A stretch of DNA of 64,000 nt from contig OW285192.1 in the NCBI GenBank assembly GCA_935421135.1, positions 11,301,501 through 11,365,500 of the forward strand. The letters are read 5' to 3'. Below are positions 26,757 to 42,300 of this stretch, piece after piece; position 1 is the first letter of the stretch, and every line of letters begins with the position of its first letter. The notes beneath the pieces are model-generated. The model had not been told where the DNA came from. It saw only the letters and a list, made by a program, of their open reading frames with translations, and searched no databases. This DNA comes from Bugulina stolonifera (Eukaryota > Bryozoa > Gymnolaemata > Cheilostomatida > Bugulidae). A program made the position numbers and the translations under genes.

Positions 26757-27399
26757 GGTCCTATCGTTATTCACAGTGCTTTCAAATCTGTGCTGGTATT
26801 CTACGTGGACATGCAGCAGTCTGTACTCAAGTCGCTGTTCCACTAAGCTACCTACTATCAGAGCCTCACCAAATAACTGACCTACACAATATGGGTATAT
26901 GATTCACAAGCTATTATTGCCACTGGCCATAATGGCCACCATACACATGTAACAACTGTCCATCATGCCTAGTCCATTACATAATATCAAGATCAAGTGT
27001 ACAAGTTATACTGGTTGAAGTGAAGATGCTGGGTATTAATACATGAACTAATACACACTCTGTTGTATAATGGTAGGTGGAACTGAACCCTGGAAATATC
27101 AACCTTGTATGGCCTCAAAGCACATTTAGGAGTGTTTTACTCATTAACAATTGGGGGAAGATGCATGTATTCAATGTATAAAACGAACTCTATTCTTATA
27201 TATACACTAAGAATGCAAAACATGAAATTTCATGGAATACTCAGTATGAAAGGAATAATGCTCAATACAAACCAATACCCGATATACAAAGAAGTAATAA
27301 AACTTTGGAAAGATACTAAAAATACACATAATATAATGTAGAATTAGCATTATTTACAGTGTCCGGTTATGTTCAATGTACAGTCTAGTTGTCATGTGA
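26757..27399. other. Spacer downstream of the zinc-finger gene
   Basis: Between the transposon-like element and the stop codon of the zinc-finger gene (minus). Open frames here have no recognisable product. It probably holds the 3' UTR of that gene. Confidence 0.4.
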
Positions 27400-30300
27400 T
27401 TACATGGGAGGAGGACTGTCTAGTATAGGAGTGCTGGCTATCAGTTTGAGTATCTCAGGTTGTAGTCCAGCTATGATGTCTATTAACTGTGGATTCACCT
27501 CAGGATAATACTCCAATATCTTTGCCTTCAGTTCATTCTCCATGACACGCCTGAAATAGTATATAATATACATAATACTGTATAACACCATCATCATCAT
27601 CATAGCAGTCTGTCGGTCGACAACGACTGTCTTCACTTTGGTCTGATCCTAAGGTTATAATGTTAACACACATGATACCGTATGACATAAGGTTACACAT
27701 ATGATACACATGATACTCTATGACATGAGGTCATAGTACATAATAATACAACTACACATTACATGCATACAGTAATATACACACACATAATGTTACACAA
27801 AGCACACCCACCTTGCAATACTGATAACAAGATGTCCGGTAGTAGTGCACATTTTAACTATCATAGACCGCTGTTCCTCGTTAGCTTTAGCTTCAATATG
27901 AGGGGGCACAGACTGGGTCTCCTAAAGGGAGTAAATAAAACAATATCTAAATACAAAGATAGAACAAGCTAAACAGTAACATAGCATGTAACATGAAACT
28001 CAAAGTGTACAAGTACATGTCACAGGTGTGTATGACTGTGTATGTGTAATATAATAGCTACACTAGGCACATACCTTCATCTTCTTATATGAAGAAATGG
28101 ATACAACTCCAGTTAGAACTGCATGGAGGAAACCAATCTGAGGATCTTCCATATCAAACTGTAGGAGAGAAAGAGATCGCTTAGTGCTAGTCATAGTATT
28201 ATATACATGTATTACCATTCAATAATGCCTAACGCTGGCATAGCTAAACAAATAATACTACATGCATGCTGGTGTGTATATAATGTACATACAGTAATTG
28301 CGGAGGTAGGATATACATGTATTTATATAACTGTAGAGGTAGGATATACTTGTATGTATATAAATGTACATACGAGGGTATCGGTAGAGCTACCAGTTGT
28401 AGCATCATACTGGGCACGGGAATCTCCTCTCTTTATAGTGGATGGAGCTGCCTTGATTAGCACTGGGTTACCACTAGCAACAGGTGGTCTCTTAATAACC
28501 TATATACATAGTCATGGAATACATAGTACATATTATATCCCTTAGCACAATGTATGTATCCATTACACATAGTACATAGTATATGTACATTGTATGCTGT
28601 ATACATACTAGTATGTACACAGATAAACAAACCTGTAGTACATTATCATCTTATATAGATAATACAGTCATGTAGGTCCATATAGCAATTCACATAGCAT
28701 GCTGATAATATAATAATAGTGTAGCAATAATATGCATTTCTACGCATTGGGAGTTGTCTACACTTTAATACCAGGGGGAAACAACTTCAACTACCATTGC
28801 ACTGTAAAACTACTAGAAACATGGCAATATTATATTATATCATATAATATACATTGTATATTAGAATAAGGGTAAATAGACCAATCAGGGTAAAACCTAC
28901 CGGTATATTCCAGAAATCATGTTTATTCTTGAGCATTGTTTGCTGCATCCATCCAGCTGTCCCTTTCATAGTATTGGCCAAGTTCTATAAAAGTACATAC
29001 ATGTATATTATTGTATTTATACATACTGTACATACATACTGTACATGTATATATACATGTATATAGAGAGAATATACACAAGCATACTCGTAGAACAGAG
29101 GAGATAATCTTATTCTAACGTATCAAGTCTCTCTTTCACTCCAGTTCAACTCAAACGTTGATGCTTATCTCCTCACCCAAACCACGTACCTTTCACTCTA
29201 TCTCTCTCATTATAGTCTACTACATGTAACAAACAGCACAATAACCTTATCAACATGTAGAATGTAGTATACAATGGAAATAAGTAAGTGACGTACCTTC
29301 AATACAGTTATGTGCCTCTTTGCTGTAATGTGAAGTCGCATGTTCTGTTCAGAGTTGAGGATCACACATGTCTAAATAACACATACACAGACATACTGTA
29401 ATGTACATGTACTATAATGTACATACACATACAATAACATACATGTACATTATAGCATCTAGACCCAAGTGACATTTGTCAAATACATCACCCTACACAC
29501 ACAGAAGAGCATACATTATATGCACACGTGACTCACCTCACAGATACCGTACATGTTTTGAGCATGGTTACGAAGTGGCAAGGTCAATGAACTCTGAAAT
29601 AGAAGAAACCAAAACATCAGTATTTGATACAAATATATAATATAGGTATGATGTATAGCTAATAGCTTCACATTGAGCATGCCAAGCAGTGGGTGGGGAA
29701 CAGGCAGCATATACGTGTGGTGTATGTCCATATATTAGGGAGTAAAAACAAGAGATGACCATCACCTATACGCATATGTATATTACTTTATAGTACTTAC
29801 ATTTAGTTCTTCACCTGCTCGACCCTCCTTAGCGAATGCCAGAGCAAACAAGGCCTGCAATGTATTATATAACAAAGGATTGAATTGTGCCATATAACTA
29901 CAACAGTCACTGCTAGAATACATCAATCATAGAACTAAAGTTGGTTACATCAGATAGACATGTGATTTTCAACTGGAGTGAGTATACACTTATAGCACAG
30001 ATCTCCCTTTCGAGTTAGAAATAACAGTGAGATATAACTCAAAATCAGGCAACAGATACTAAGTGAACATACCTGCATGTGGGGTATAGTGTTGACGTGA
30101 GCTGCCCACTCTATTATGTTGTCAAAGAAGGGAGTGTCCGGGCACAGCTACAGATTATAACACAATACATTTTATATATACATGTACACCAAGATGTTGT
30201 AATAAGATACAGTAGAGAAAAACGAAATCATACATGTTGTAACGACTTAGTTCCTTTCTAATTTGGGATTTGTTATCCCTTGACAGTATAGAGATTAAAC

Positions 30301-33300
30301 TCAGAGTAGAGATGTAAAATAGGAGGCCCTTAGGCACATAGAACAAGGTAAGGTAGCACTGGGAGTAAACAGGTACAACTAACCTCACAGTAGGCATCGT
30401 TAGGGAACTCCGAGAGTGTAGCAAGTATATCAACCCTCTGATGGAATAACACATAAGTCTGTAGAATAGACATATACACAATGTACATATACATAAGAAC
30501 ATCTAACACCATCTAGTTAGTTTAGTAGTGATGGTGATAGCACTGCTATCGTTTTAACCAAACTCAATCTACGGACATGCATATCATATATAAAGACATA
30601 TTGACTACACACTTGTAGATAGGAGCAATATATAAATTTCACTTGTAAAGCAATAGAACACGGGAGCTAGTGCAACTTACATCACGGGCTCGATTCCTCG
30701 GAGTACGGTCCTTCGGTTTAGGTTTCTTCTTCTCGGACACCTGAGCAGTTGTCCCAGAATTCTCTGTGTCAGACGACTTTCCTTGTTTATCATCACCTTT
30801 GTTAGTAGATTCATCACCTTCTGCAGGGTCCTCTTCACCTGCCTCACCACCTGTCAACTGTTTCATGAAGTTGATGTTGAGCTCCCGTAGAAGAGCTGTA
30901 TTAGGGTTGGGAACCTTCGCAAGTTCTGGCTCAAGCTTTGATTTCTTCCGTGGCCTACTTTGGGGCTTGCTGCTATCCTCGTGAGCGGTTGGTTTCCCTC
31001 CGTGTTCTTCAGTTTTAGGTTTAGTGGGAGACATTTTATCATCTTGCCGTTGCATTCCAGCAGAGAGGTTGCCTTGCATTGGATTATTTGGGGCTGGTTG
31101 TCGATTCTGGTTTATTTGCTGATTGAAAGGCATTCTCTGCTGGTTAGGAACCATCTGCTGCTGGCGCATGGGTCTCATTTGATCCATTGGCATGCGCTGG
31201 TGCTGCACCATCTGCATTGGGTTCATTGGTCGCTGCTGATTCATCTGCATCCGTTGCTGAGAGCCCATCATTTGCTGAGCATTCATCATCCTTTGCTGTG
31301 GATTCATCGGCATTTGTTGGTTTAGTTGCATTCGCTGTGGGTTCATCTGAAATTGTTGCAAATTCATTCGCATACGCTGTGGGTTCATTGGCATTTGTTG
31401 ATTGTTCATCATCATTCGTTGTGCGTTGAGTGGCATCCGTTGACCAGCCAATGGCATTCGTTGACCAGCCATCGGCATTCGTTGACCAGCCATCGGCATT
31501 CGTTGACCAGCCATCGGCATCCGTTGTCCATTCATTGGCATTTGCTGAGGGTTTATCAACATATTTTGTTGATTAACAGGTTGCTGCTGGTTGTTACTGA
31601 ACTGAAGCGGAGCATTTTGAGGAAGCTGCTGTTCCTGCTCCCTCTTATGCTGCTCCAACATGAGCCTACACTGCTCATCCTCAAAGTCTTTATCCGATAT
31701 CATCTTCTTCTCCCTCTGCTCCTTCAGCAGCTGCATCTCTTTCTGTTTCAGCTCTCTAAGCTCCTGCTCTCTGGCATGCTGTGCCTGCTGTCGTTGTTGT
31801 AGCTGGTGTTGCTGCTGCATTTGCATTTGCTTCTGTGCCTCTCTCTGCTGCTTTATCTTCTCTTCTATGACCCTTCTCTGCTCTTCCTCCAACATGCGCT
31901 TCGTACGATCTGCCTCAGACTTCCTGATATCATCCGGGTGCCTCCAGTCGAGGTCCAGATCTGCCGGGTATGTGTCCATCGGGTCCTCTTCTGGTAGTAT
32001 CCTGGTCACAGGGCCTCCAGAAAGTGCCTCTTCTATTTGCTGCTTCAGCTCCTGTAACAGTCACAGGTAAGGTGAGAAAACTCCAAGAATAGAAATGGCA
32101 GCCTACAAGCACTATTTTAGGAGTTTCAGCTTGGACCATTTCATTACAGTTACCGCTCTTTTGTTTAAATAGTGGAGAAGTCGGTCATATCATGATTATC
32201 AAAGCTAGCTAGTGTTGACAGATCCCTAATCTAAACATTCGAAAAGAAAGAGAATTTAGGGTAATACAAAGCACTTACATAGTATTTCTTCTTGTGCTTG
32301 TCACTATTCATGTGCTTGTCTATTAGTGCATCGACATGTGGCACCCTCTTAGAACAGATCTGTAACAATGTACACAACACATGTACACATCAACCGAATA
32401 CAATGATAGTACACTAACCGAGTACAATGATAGTACACTAACCGAGTACAATGATAGTACACTAACCGAGTACAATGATAGTACACTAACCGAGTACAAT
32501 GATGCTACACTAATGGATACTTAGAGAATAGTTCCTAGTTGAATATGGTAATGTACTAACTGTATATGTACTAACTGTATATGTACTAACTGTATATGTA
32601 CTAACTGTATATGTACTAACTGTATATCTACATATTGTATATCTACATATTGTATATCTACATATTGTATATCTACATATTGTATATACCCGTCTACTTA
32701 CCTCACAGAAGAAATGTGGTTCCTCTTTCTCTTTGATCTCATAAGGCTTAAAGTTGAGCACATTCTGTAATAATAATAAAATACAAGCATATGCTCTGCT
32801 ACTACAGCTTTTATGCGTATCCACACGTTGTATGCAGCACACAATGTGCATGTGCTACGATAACGTCAGTCTCAATCTAGACATGCTGTTGTCAACAACT
32901 CACCGACTGTGATACTTTGAAATAATGTTAGTAGTATATACCAGGACAACATGATCAACACCACACAGTCACGTGTTTTCATGAGAAAGATACGGTACTC
33001 CCCTAGCAAGGTGTAAGGTGGGTCATGTACATGTAATACTCACCCTGTAAGGTAAGGCAGCAGGGGCTTTACATCTAGCCATCCAGTCATACAGTATCTA
33101 CAACATAACAACCCATCAACAGTCATCAATAGGCCTGAAATACACTGGAAACACAATCCTGTACAGCACTGGGTGGTGTCAGTGTCAATGAGGTCTTGAG
33201 CATGTAAAGTGTCATTGCTATTTCTAGAATGGCTATTTCATCTACAAACAGCTCTAACCACCCAAATGACTGACAACACTAGAACTAATGAGTGAATGGA

Positions 33301-36300
33301 TATATCAGTACCAAACAAATCTACAACCCATTGAATGTGCCGAGGTAATATGACACTTACGGACATGTGAAACTGAGTGGCCATGTGCTCTATCCAGTTA
33401 TCAAAACCAAGCTCTGCGACATCATTGGCTGCCACTGCACACGTCTACAATAAACATAGAAGCGTTATACATGCTGTACATACCTAGTTATTACACACAT
33501 GTATATTATGTTGGCCATACAGATGACAGATGTTATGTGAGCAAGGTGCTTACATAATGCAATGCATAACTACATGTATCTTACAAGTTAAAGCAAAAAG
33601 TTTCTATGAATTCAAGTCTGTAATGGTGTTTTCTTGTAAGGTTTCCTCTTGTAAAACATCTCTACTGCTAAATGAATTATAGTTAAATAATCATTTCACA
33701 TTGATGTTCTCACCCTTTGCACAACCAACTATAATTCAACGAGTGGACAACTCCAAAATCACGAACATATCTCACAGTAACTACTATATCATGCTCTCCA
33801 CATAGCATACGGAGGGGAGTGGACATGAGTGTATTATAAAATGTGTGTATATAGATAGAGGAGGGAGAGGGAAGGTATGTATTTACCTGACAAGGGAAAC
33901 AGCATATATAACGTATATAGAGGAGGGAAGGTATGTATTTACCTGACAAGGGAAAGTCTTGAATCTATTCTTATCTCTGGTTAGCTTAGGTAGTCTCTGT
34001 GTTACTAAGATATACTCTACATCTTTCTATAAGTAGAATATACCGTATTAAGTGCATGTGCACTTTGTATAAACATACCTTTTATATCATATAAGCTGTA
34101 GTTAACAGACCTGCGCATGGTGCAGACCAGTATAAGTATGTACTAGGGTGTACATCATGATAGGATTAATGTGTGCCACTAGCAAAACTTCAAGTAGAAA
34201 TATTGGTGATTGTATTCATGTCTAACAGTTGTAATAGACAGCAATCCTTGTAGACACACCGATAGCCTGATTGAAGTAGTGACTGTGTTCTGTGACCTTC
34301 ACCTTTAGCAATAACAAATGGCCATAACTACCAGCCCCCTGGTGTCCATTTATTGCACTAACAAATTGGAATTAGAACAAAACTTCTGTGCATTTGGGAG
34401 ATAACAAATAATATCTAGTAATATCTAGTATTATCCACTAATGCATTAAGCTCACCAGTTCAGTTGGCTTCCCACTTCTATTCCTTGCAGCTGGTGATTT
34501 AAGCTGTGCAACAACTTTCTAAAAATAAAACAGTTAACAGTTCAGTGGATAGGTATAACTGAATAACTTTAACTATACACATGGTATAACTGAATAACTT
34601 TAACTATACACATGGTATAACTGAATAACTTTAACTATACACATGGTATACCTGAATAACTTTAACTATACACAAGGTATACCTGAATATAATGTATCTA
34701 TTTTACAATGTATATTATTATTGGGTTCTTGTGCTCTGAGGAGATTAGATACATACTACAACTGCTGGTGGCCCACAGGGCTTTCAATAATAAACCCAAC
34801 AAGCTCAACCTGAAAGTGTTGGCTGGTGCAATGAGGCAATTATCCACAGGTTGTGACCAGAGATGGTTAGTAGATTTGAGAACACAGCAGACCACTGTAT
34901 ATAGAATGTTCCCTATGGGTACAGCTATACTCCAGTTAGACAGGGTGCAAACCAACTGATGGTACCAAAGTGAACATAACTCACCAGAAGTCTTCTAACA
35001 TGACTGTCTGACTTGAGATGCTTCTTGCACTCTTTCTTGGAATAGCCTGCAGGTACCTCACATATCTAAAAACATAGGAACCTGTCAAGTACTTGCTAGT
35101 CAATGTCCAGAGACACCAGCTAGTCAATGCCATAGGATACATATGACATGAAAGTGCCTCACCCAGTCTAAGCTAAGAGAGGACAAACAAGACTCACCTC
35201 ACAGAAACAAGCTCCTTTCAAGTTGTCTTCTAGCGAATGTTTCTTCCCTGACGAGGAATTTGGTGGAGGAATGGAGAGCATTTTCTACAGGTAGAAGGAA
35301 AGTGAGTTTTTATTTGGCGTACAACAGAACACACAATACATGTATGTTACACTGGTATCCCATAATATATTCATAATATACATGTACATCATATTACACG
35401 TATATTATGTATCGACATATACCTCGTCTTGTCGGTAATTTAGTAAATTACTGGAGAAATGGCAGATTTAACACAGATGTATAATTCGGCATAATTATGC
35501 AAAACAACATTCAGCCTCAAGATGGATAGTATGAGCACATCTCATTGGACGAGGTTCGCTCACCTGGTATCTCTTGTTGGGGTGGGATTGCAGCCAGCCT
35601 ATCATTGCCTACAACATAACATAGAACCATAGACTAATTGTGGTGAATACTGTGCCAGCCTACATGTGAAAGGCTATGGAGCTCTAGTACATGTGTATGT
35701 AATATCCCTACCTTTGTGTGCTCACGTGAATCAACGTGGTCCTGTATGTACTCGAGTATAGGGTGGGTCCTTTCGCCCCACATGTTGTCACAAATCTACA
35801 AGATAACACAGTCTAAATGATAGGCAGAGGCCTACAAGTATAAATATAACAAAAATATAGTCAACTGTGTAAAATATATACACTGTACCTAAGGCATGTG
35901 TACCAGTCACTTGCATGTATAATAGTAATATTCTATTCACTATGCTAACTGTCCTACCTGGCAGCAGACTAACATCTGACTCAAGTCCAACCCAGCTTTC
36001 TTTGCTTTCTTAATCTGATCAACAAGCAGCAGATTTGTCTTCTCCTGCAATTATAAAGGTAAAGGTCAATCTACTAGTGTGTAGTGCTGACAACCGCTGT
36101 AGTAGCAGTGGTGGGTAGCACCACAAGTCAAGCGACAGCACCAGAGTCAACACCAGTGCTAGCTGTACAACTTTTAGTATTCACACACACTATGGCACCA
36201 TAATACACCAAATTATTCGAATTACACATTACACCCACCGCAGTGTTGACCATTCCAGGAAGAGACATCTGACCAAATTGAGAGCCATTTCCAGAGCTGA

Positions 36301-39300
36301 AAAATATCCACATAACACAATACAACATCATTTGATACACAATTGATGTCAATATAAGATCTGAGAATTATAAGCCTCATTTAGCTAATTAGCTATATCA
36401 GTCTCCTCCAAGTGTACTGATATATGAAATACAAAATGCAGAAAAGACACCGAGAAATTCCACTCCATAATAATATCAAGTTACCAGCCTCAAGGTTTCA
36501 ATACTTTGGTATGGAAATCTCAATTCAATAAAGTTGAGAGTTTATTTTGTGTTTTCAACATTATTCTGTTAAAGCCAACTATCAAAGCGTTATATTATAG
36601 GGCCCACATTTTGAGCAGGATATCCAATCACTTAAAAATTCTTCATATTTTGTTAGGGACAAGTGCAACTGTGAATTACATGGACGAATTGGACACGGAT
36701 ATGCCAATTCAGTTCCATGCTCACAAGTATGCTTGTCATACAAATTAAATATGCATATCAATGCTTCATCTGAATACTGTGCGGTAAACAGATATCCAGA
36801 GATATGCCAATGTTCTTACTAAGTCGTGTAATGCTAGGCCAAAGATAGTGGAAAAGGGAGCCTACTGGTGGCCATTTTACTGCCGACTTCATCCGCAAGC
36901 AACATACACTGTACATTGCATATCTGATTATAGGCAAAATTTAACTTTATGGCAATACTGCGAGATTATTTTAGCCTCCAACTCGGTAGCCATTATCCAT
37001 TGTATCCACAAGAAGATACTGGACACACTCAATTGAACAAAGACTTCTGGGGTGACTATAAATGGTTTGAAATATACAGATCTATTCAGATGCTGAGTTG
37101 AGGATAAGAATTGTTACACCATGGATACTACCAAGCATTCTTAATATTGCCTGGATTGCACCAAAGGCCCACACAAGTATTTCCCACCACTACAAAATCA
37201 TTGGAAAATTAATTTTACTTTTGGCCACATATCCCGATTTGTTTCTTCTGATGGATCAGTGCATTACTTTTGAAAATTGGCCCGGCATGTATTTGATTTG
37301 AGTTGGCCTCCTTCAACTTGTGACTCCACTACAAGCATGTGGTTGTATTCTGTCCTGATGGTTCAGAGTCTGTGGCATTCTGTCAGAATAAATCTTGCTA
37401 GGCTATGCACCAGTGCATCACCACCAACCAAGAAAGAAAATTAATATATTTTTCTTGGTGTTTGAATTGCAATCAGTTTTTAGATCCCAGATTACATCTT
37501 TTATTACAAGTTTCACGTTTTTAAATGTTTTAATTTATATTTAAATGATATTTTATTAAATATTATCAACACTCCTTTCAATTCGACTTTAAAGTACGGT
37601 TACATCTCAGCGATTTGTCGCATGACAACCTTTGGAGGCAATAGTCCAAGACAAGCAAGCCAACAAGATCTTAGTGGGGGCACTGTAATACGTTTGAACA
37701 CGTTAAGTTAATAATCAACATTATTAGGTATTTTAGAACTAAGATGTGCAGTACCCAGTACAGATATGTGCATAAATTACTTGGGAATAAATCGGGCAGT
37801 CTCCTGATCTTTTGTTCCACTATCTTTGGTTAATTTAATCATAAAAAACTAAAATGCACCAACTCTGTGGCAAGGCTTAATGCTCTAGCAGATATAAAGG
37901 TACAACCATAACCATTGAGTATCCAATTAAATAACCGGTTATCTGTTATGAATACACAGACTAGAACTAAAATAGAGAATTGGTGCTTGGTGATCTGGCC
38001 TACTTTTTAACAGTTGCACCTAAACTCTGTTACCTCAGATGTAAGATGTGTTAGCGCAGACCAAATCACCACACAACAAAACATCAACACGAATATTTTA
38101 AATTAATATGCATATTGCAAAACTGAAAATATGTTGAATGGATTAATGAAGGTCACCTCTTGCAAAAGCACCAATGAGTTTTTCAGCTTCGAACCCAGGA
38201 CAATTTACGAGCTAAAAACATGTTCTCTGACTAAGAGAGCAGACCGCCAGGTCATTAACATGGGTAAAAAATCAACTGAAGAAATTATATCCGGCTGTCA
38301 TGTGGATTTAGTATATCACCCACAGATATTGCTGTCTACAAGAAAAACTATGAGGGGAACTGCCAATCAAACTACGACTTGTTAAAAATGCCATTTCCAG
38401 GTGCATTAGTAGCTGTTAAAGTTGGCCCAACAGTTAAATCTGTCTATTTTTGGGAAGGCGAAGGGCACTGAGAAATGCTTAGATTTATAAGAGAAATAAT
38501 TAGATTTATAAAAGAAATAAAAAGCTGAGCATTAAACTCACGTTTGCTGGCAAGTCAATGAGGATAAAACCAATATAAATAAATCTATTATTAGTATTTA
38601 AATCTAAATCTAATGAAACTGTCTCCCAGCAATCATGTCAGAAACTGATTACCGGAGGTTTATAACTAAAGGAAATTATTTGTATTTGAAAAAACAAATA
38701 TTCCCAAACACCACAAGAGTCATGAGAACAATGTCACTAGAACCTAAGTTCTTGAGCACAAACCACTTTGCTGGCTGCGACAGCTGAGCCAAGAAGGATA
38801 GTCATAAATGTGATTATCATTATTATATTTCTGCATAAAATTTCACTTCAAATATTGCAAAGCATGTGGTAGTAAGGAAATTCCTCCAGAATTACAGTGC
38901 ACTTATATGTTAATATTTAGCTTAATCGTAAAAGTGCCTCATAAGTATGTTACCGAATGTTACTTTTATCTGTTTGTTAACACATCCGCTATCACTATTT
39001 AATTTATATAATTAAAATAGTAATTTAATCAATTAAATGAATTGCACGTGTAATAATCATGCAGCACATACAGGAATTCATTTTATAAAGCAAGTAAATA
39101 CAAAACAAAATTATTATAGCTTGCAAAAATCTTGATTGAAACACAACTAATACGAATAAAACAATCGATGTGAAAACACTAGTGGGATTGGAAAGCCTCG
39201 CCAGCACCATAAAATGCACCTGTGCACATGTAGAAAGTGGGCATGTGAAGAATTGGGTCATCACTAAGACTTGAAGGCTTTATAATACCAGACTTCACAT

Positions 39301-42300
39301 GTTATTTTACTCTAGAGAGGATACAAACAGTAACGCTTTACTTGATTGGCCGTTTGCAGCTAGAGCATCGCCGGTAACCACGATGTGGCTTTACTACACT
39401 ATATTATTCCAGGCATCCTTGACTGTCTGGTGGGTTCAAAAGTTCAACAAGCTGAGCTTTAAACTCAACAGCACAGCGGCAGTCTGGATAGAACATTTAG
39501 CCCGTTACTTTTCCCATGCCTACCTAAGTCCACCACACTAAACTCTAATTATTACCTAGTTGGGATTAATGGAGGTATTAGTCTAAGAACAAAACGGAAC
39601 GTATGCAGCGTTTTAGAAGAACCGGCAAGCGCAACTAACCTACTGGCTAGGCGACCATGGAAAGGTTAATGAAATTGTTACTAATTAATTCTGGCTAGTG
39701 AAGAAAATGCACATCTGCAGCACAGTTTTGGATGTGAACTAATTTAATCATGTCCTGGGCTTTGGAAGTGTTCAACTCATTGGTGTTAACATTTGTTACC
39801 TAGTTGGCTCAATCGAATGAAATATTTTCCTCACAACTACACAGCAATACAGTATAAAAACAGTAGCTAGACAGTCTTAGGTTAGGGTTAAAACTGTTGT
39901 TTGTGAGAGGCTTTACTTTTCATAGAATAAAACATGCATATTTTCAAGTGTTCGGATTGATTTTTAGTCAAAATCCCTCTACATTTTACAACTAAATAGT
40001 AGTTAAAAAATAGTACCCCAACACTTGGAAAGTACGATGGTCTTACCTCCCTAAAGCTTGGCCCATGTTCATGCTAGGATCTGGTCCAAGGCCTCTCATC
40101 TTTTTCATAGGAGGACCTTCTTGTGTAGCATTTTGAAATTGATTACCCATTTGATGACCCATTACACCTAGTTGAGGATTAAAATTGGCCATGGTATTCC
40201 CCATCTGGTTAACATTTGAAACTTTCATCGGCATGGGCATATTATTGGACATATTTCCCAACATGCCCATTTGCATATTTCCACCTGGCAGCATATTTGA
40301 CCCAGAAACCATTTGCGGATTCATGCGATTGTTCATCATGTTACCCATCACGGCCATATTCTTTCCCATTGAGGCATTCATGTTACTACCTACATTTCCC
40401 ACCTGGGCATTGATATTGGTTGGTGTGTTACTGGACCCATTGTTCATTGGAGCATTCATATTGTTGGTCATGGGCATTTGAGGATTCATGTTTGATGCCA
40501 TATTCCCCATTTGAGTGTTGGCATTGTTCAGCATATTGGGGCCACGAATAATGCTGCTTGGACCTACTTGAGTATCCATTGCATTCATTTGATTTTTTCC
40601 ACTGTTCATGATGCCAGAATTGCTCCCCATGGCAGCCTTCATACTGTTCTGCATGTTCATCATCATCATTTGCATGTTAGCAGCAGAGCCATCTTTATGG
40701 GAGCCAGCATTTTGAAAACTACTTTGGTCTGCACCATCTCTCATTATAGTAGAGACAGCACGGGATTGTGAACTATGATCCACTTGAGGTCTCATATTCG
40801 GATTAGAAATTCCAAAGTGCTCCTCAGAATTATTTCCAGACATTGAACTTGGCGGATGCCCTCCCATTTTACCTAAGTGTTCATTTGAGTTGGATTTGCT
40901 TGCAGATATACTTCGCTTTTTGCCCATCATGGCTGTCATCATGATCTGATTCATTGCATCATTCATAGAATCTGGATCCATCTTTCCAGACGACATTTTG
41001 GTCATGATGCCCTGAACGAGAGCAGGGTTATTTTTCATTGCAGCTCCCATCAAGTCATCTATCGTGCTTTGATCAGGCTCACTCTCAGGTCCCATCATAA
41101 ATGTCATCATCAGATTCGTATCTGACTTTTGAGAGCTACTAGATCGACTAGGTTCGGCTGCCTTTGGTGCCGGTTCACTTTTAGCCGATGGAAATCGGTT
41201 TTCAACAGGTGGAGCATTATTACCACCATGAACATTACCTTTTTCTTGAAACCGACTTTCATGATTGTCGAACTGATGCGAAGCATTGAAATGCTCTCGA
41301 TCAGCAAAGTCTCGCTGTACGGATAGGTCTACTCGATCACCAACTGGTTCATTTGCACGAGACTTGCTCCCACCGTGAGCCAGTGAGGTAGAACGATGCC
41401 TTTCCTCTCTCGGCATATCAACTTGTGAGTAACTTGCACTATCCTGCCGTGATGTGCCAACTCGATCACTACCTGGTGGCTGCTTTGTAGTGTTAGATCT
41501 TACAGTATCCTGAGGGCCCACATTACGATTACTTCCTTTATCAAAAGACATACTCATCAGAGGAACAACCCCAGAATTGGGTTGTGTTGGAGCAGAATGA
41601 AGATTTGATGCATCATAATTTTCTGCGGACTGTTCATATTGCTCCTCATATACCTCATTTCCCTCTTGGTAGTCCTTGGAATAATACTCTTCTCCCCATT
41701 CGTATTCCTTTGACATATGATCCCCATCACCGCCCCCTCTGAAACCCCTAGGAAACTCTGATTGACTTTGCTGAGAATACCCATCTTCAAAACGACGATG
41801 GCCATCTCTAGATTGATCACCATCCCTTCCTGAGAAGCCTGCCTTTGTACCCTGCAATGTGTCACCTTGATCTCGGGCATCTCTCAGTGACAGTGTTTCT
41901 TTATTATGTTTGCTTAAACCATATGAGTTGTCACTAATTTCCCTAGATGACATGACATGCCTCTGACTTTCATGACTATCAGGAGCACTAGAATAGTCAC
42001 CATGCTCACAGTATTGGTTCAAGTTGACCTCGTGTTGACTAGAAGACATATGTGCTGGACCTGGCACAATAGCATCATATTCCCCTGCTGGCGGCATGTT
42101 TGGTGGATGATCATTAGCAGATGGATCTCTGGATACGAATCCAGAATTAGACGAAGTTTTTGTTTGGAAGGATTGGCTTGTGTCTGCTTGAGTTGTAGCA
42201 GCAGCAGCATCCTGTTGTCCATAAGTGCCGCTCCAGGAAGAATAATTACTTGTGGTATCCACAGTTGAAGCTGTTGTGGTTTGAATTTCTTCATAACTCA

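Larger units (their letters stand above)
28901..36044 (-). other. Six tandem three-exon zinc-finger cassettes
   Basis: Eighteen consecutive phase-0 exons form six triplets: linker exon ending C-E/Q, finger exon starting x-C and ending after H-x5-H, then a short helix exon. Finger exons: 35795-35712 (CQ|IC, HVDSREH), 35065-34985 (CE|IC, HLKSDSH), 33444-33361 (CQ|TC, HMATQFH), 32359-32279 (CE|IC, HMNSDKH), 30147-30073 (CE|LC, HVNTIPH), 29371-29297 (CE|TC, HITAKRH). The C-to-H spacing is 17, 13, 17, 13, 14 and 11. The intron sits at the same place between the two cysteines in all six, so the array arose by duplication of a three-exon unit. In cassette 4 the third exon is expanded to 1371 bp. Confidence 0.93.

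Noticed and set aside
27105..27341. 78-codon plus-strand ORF next to the zinc-finger gene end
   Set aside because: It probably lies within the 3' UTR of the minus-strand gene, is AT-rich and shows no recognisable protein features.
30766..32070. Several plus-strand ORFs rich in Ser, His and Leu
   Set aside because: They are antisense shadows of the Gln/Met-rich exon 15, which fits its neighbours in phase.
32510..32851. Minus ORF with repeated Tyr-Thr-Val-Ser motifs
   Set aside because: It is a translation of tandem repeats in an intron, joined to exon 13 only by chance read-through.
40185..42268. Plus-strand ORFs opposite the Met/Asn-rich exon 2
   Set aside because: They are shadows; the minus frame is open for 811 codons and splices correctly at both ends.
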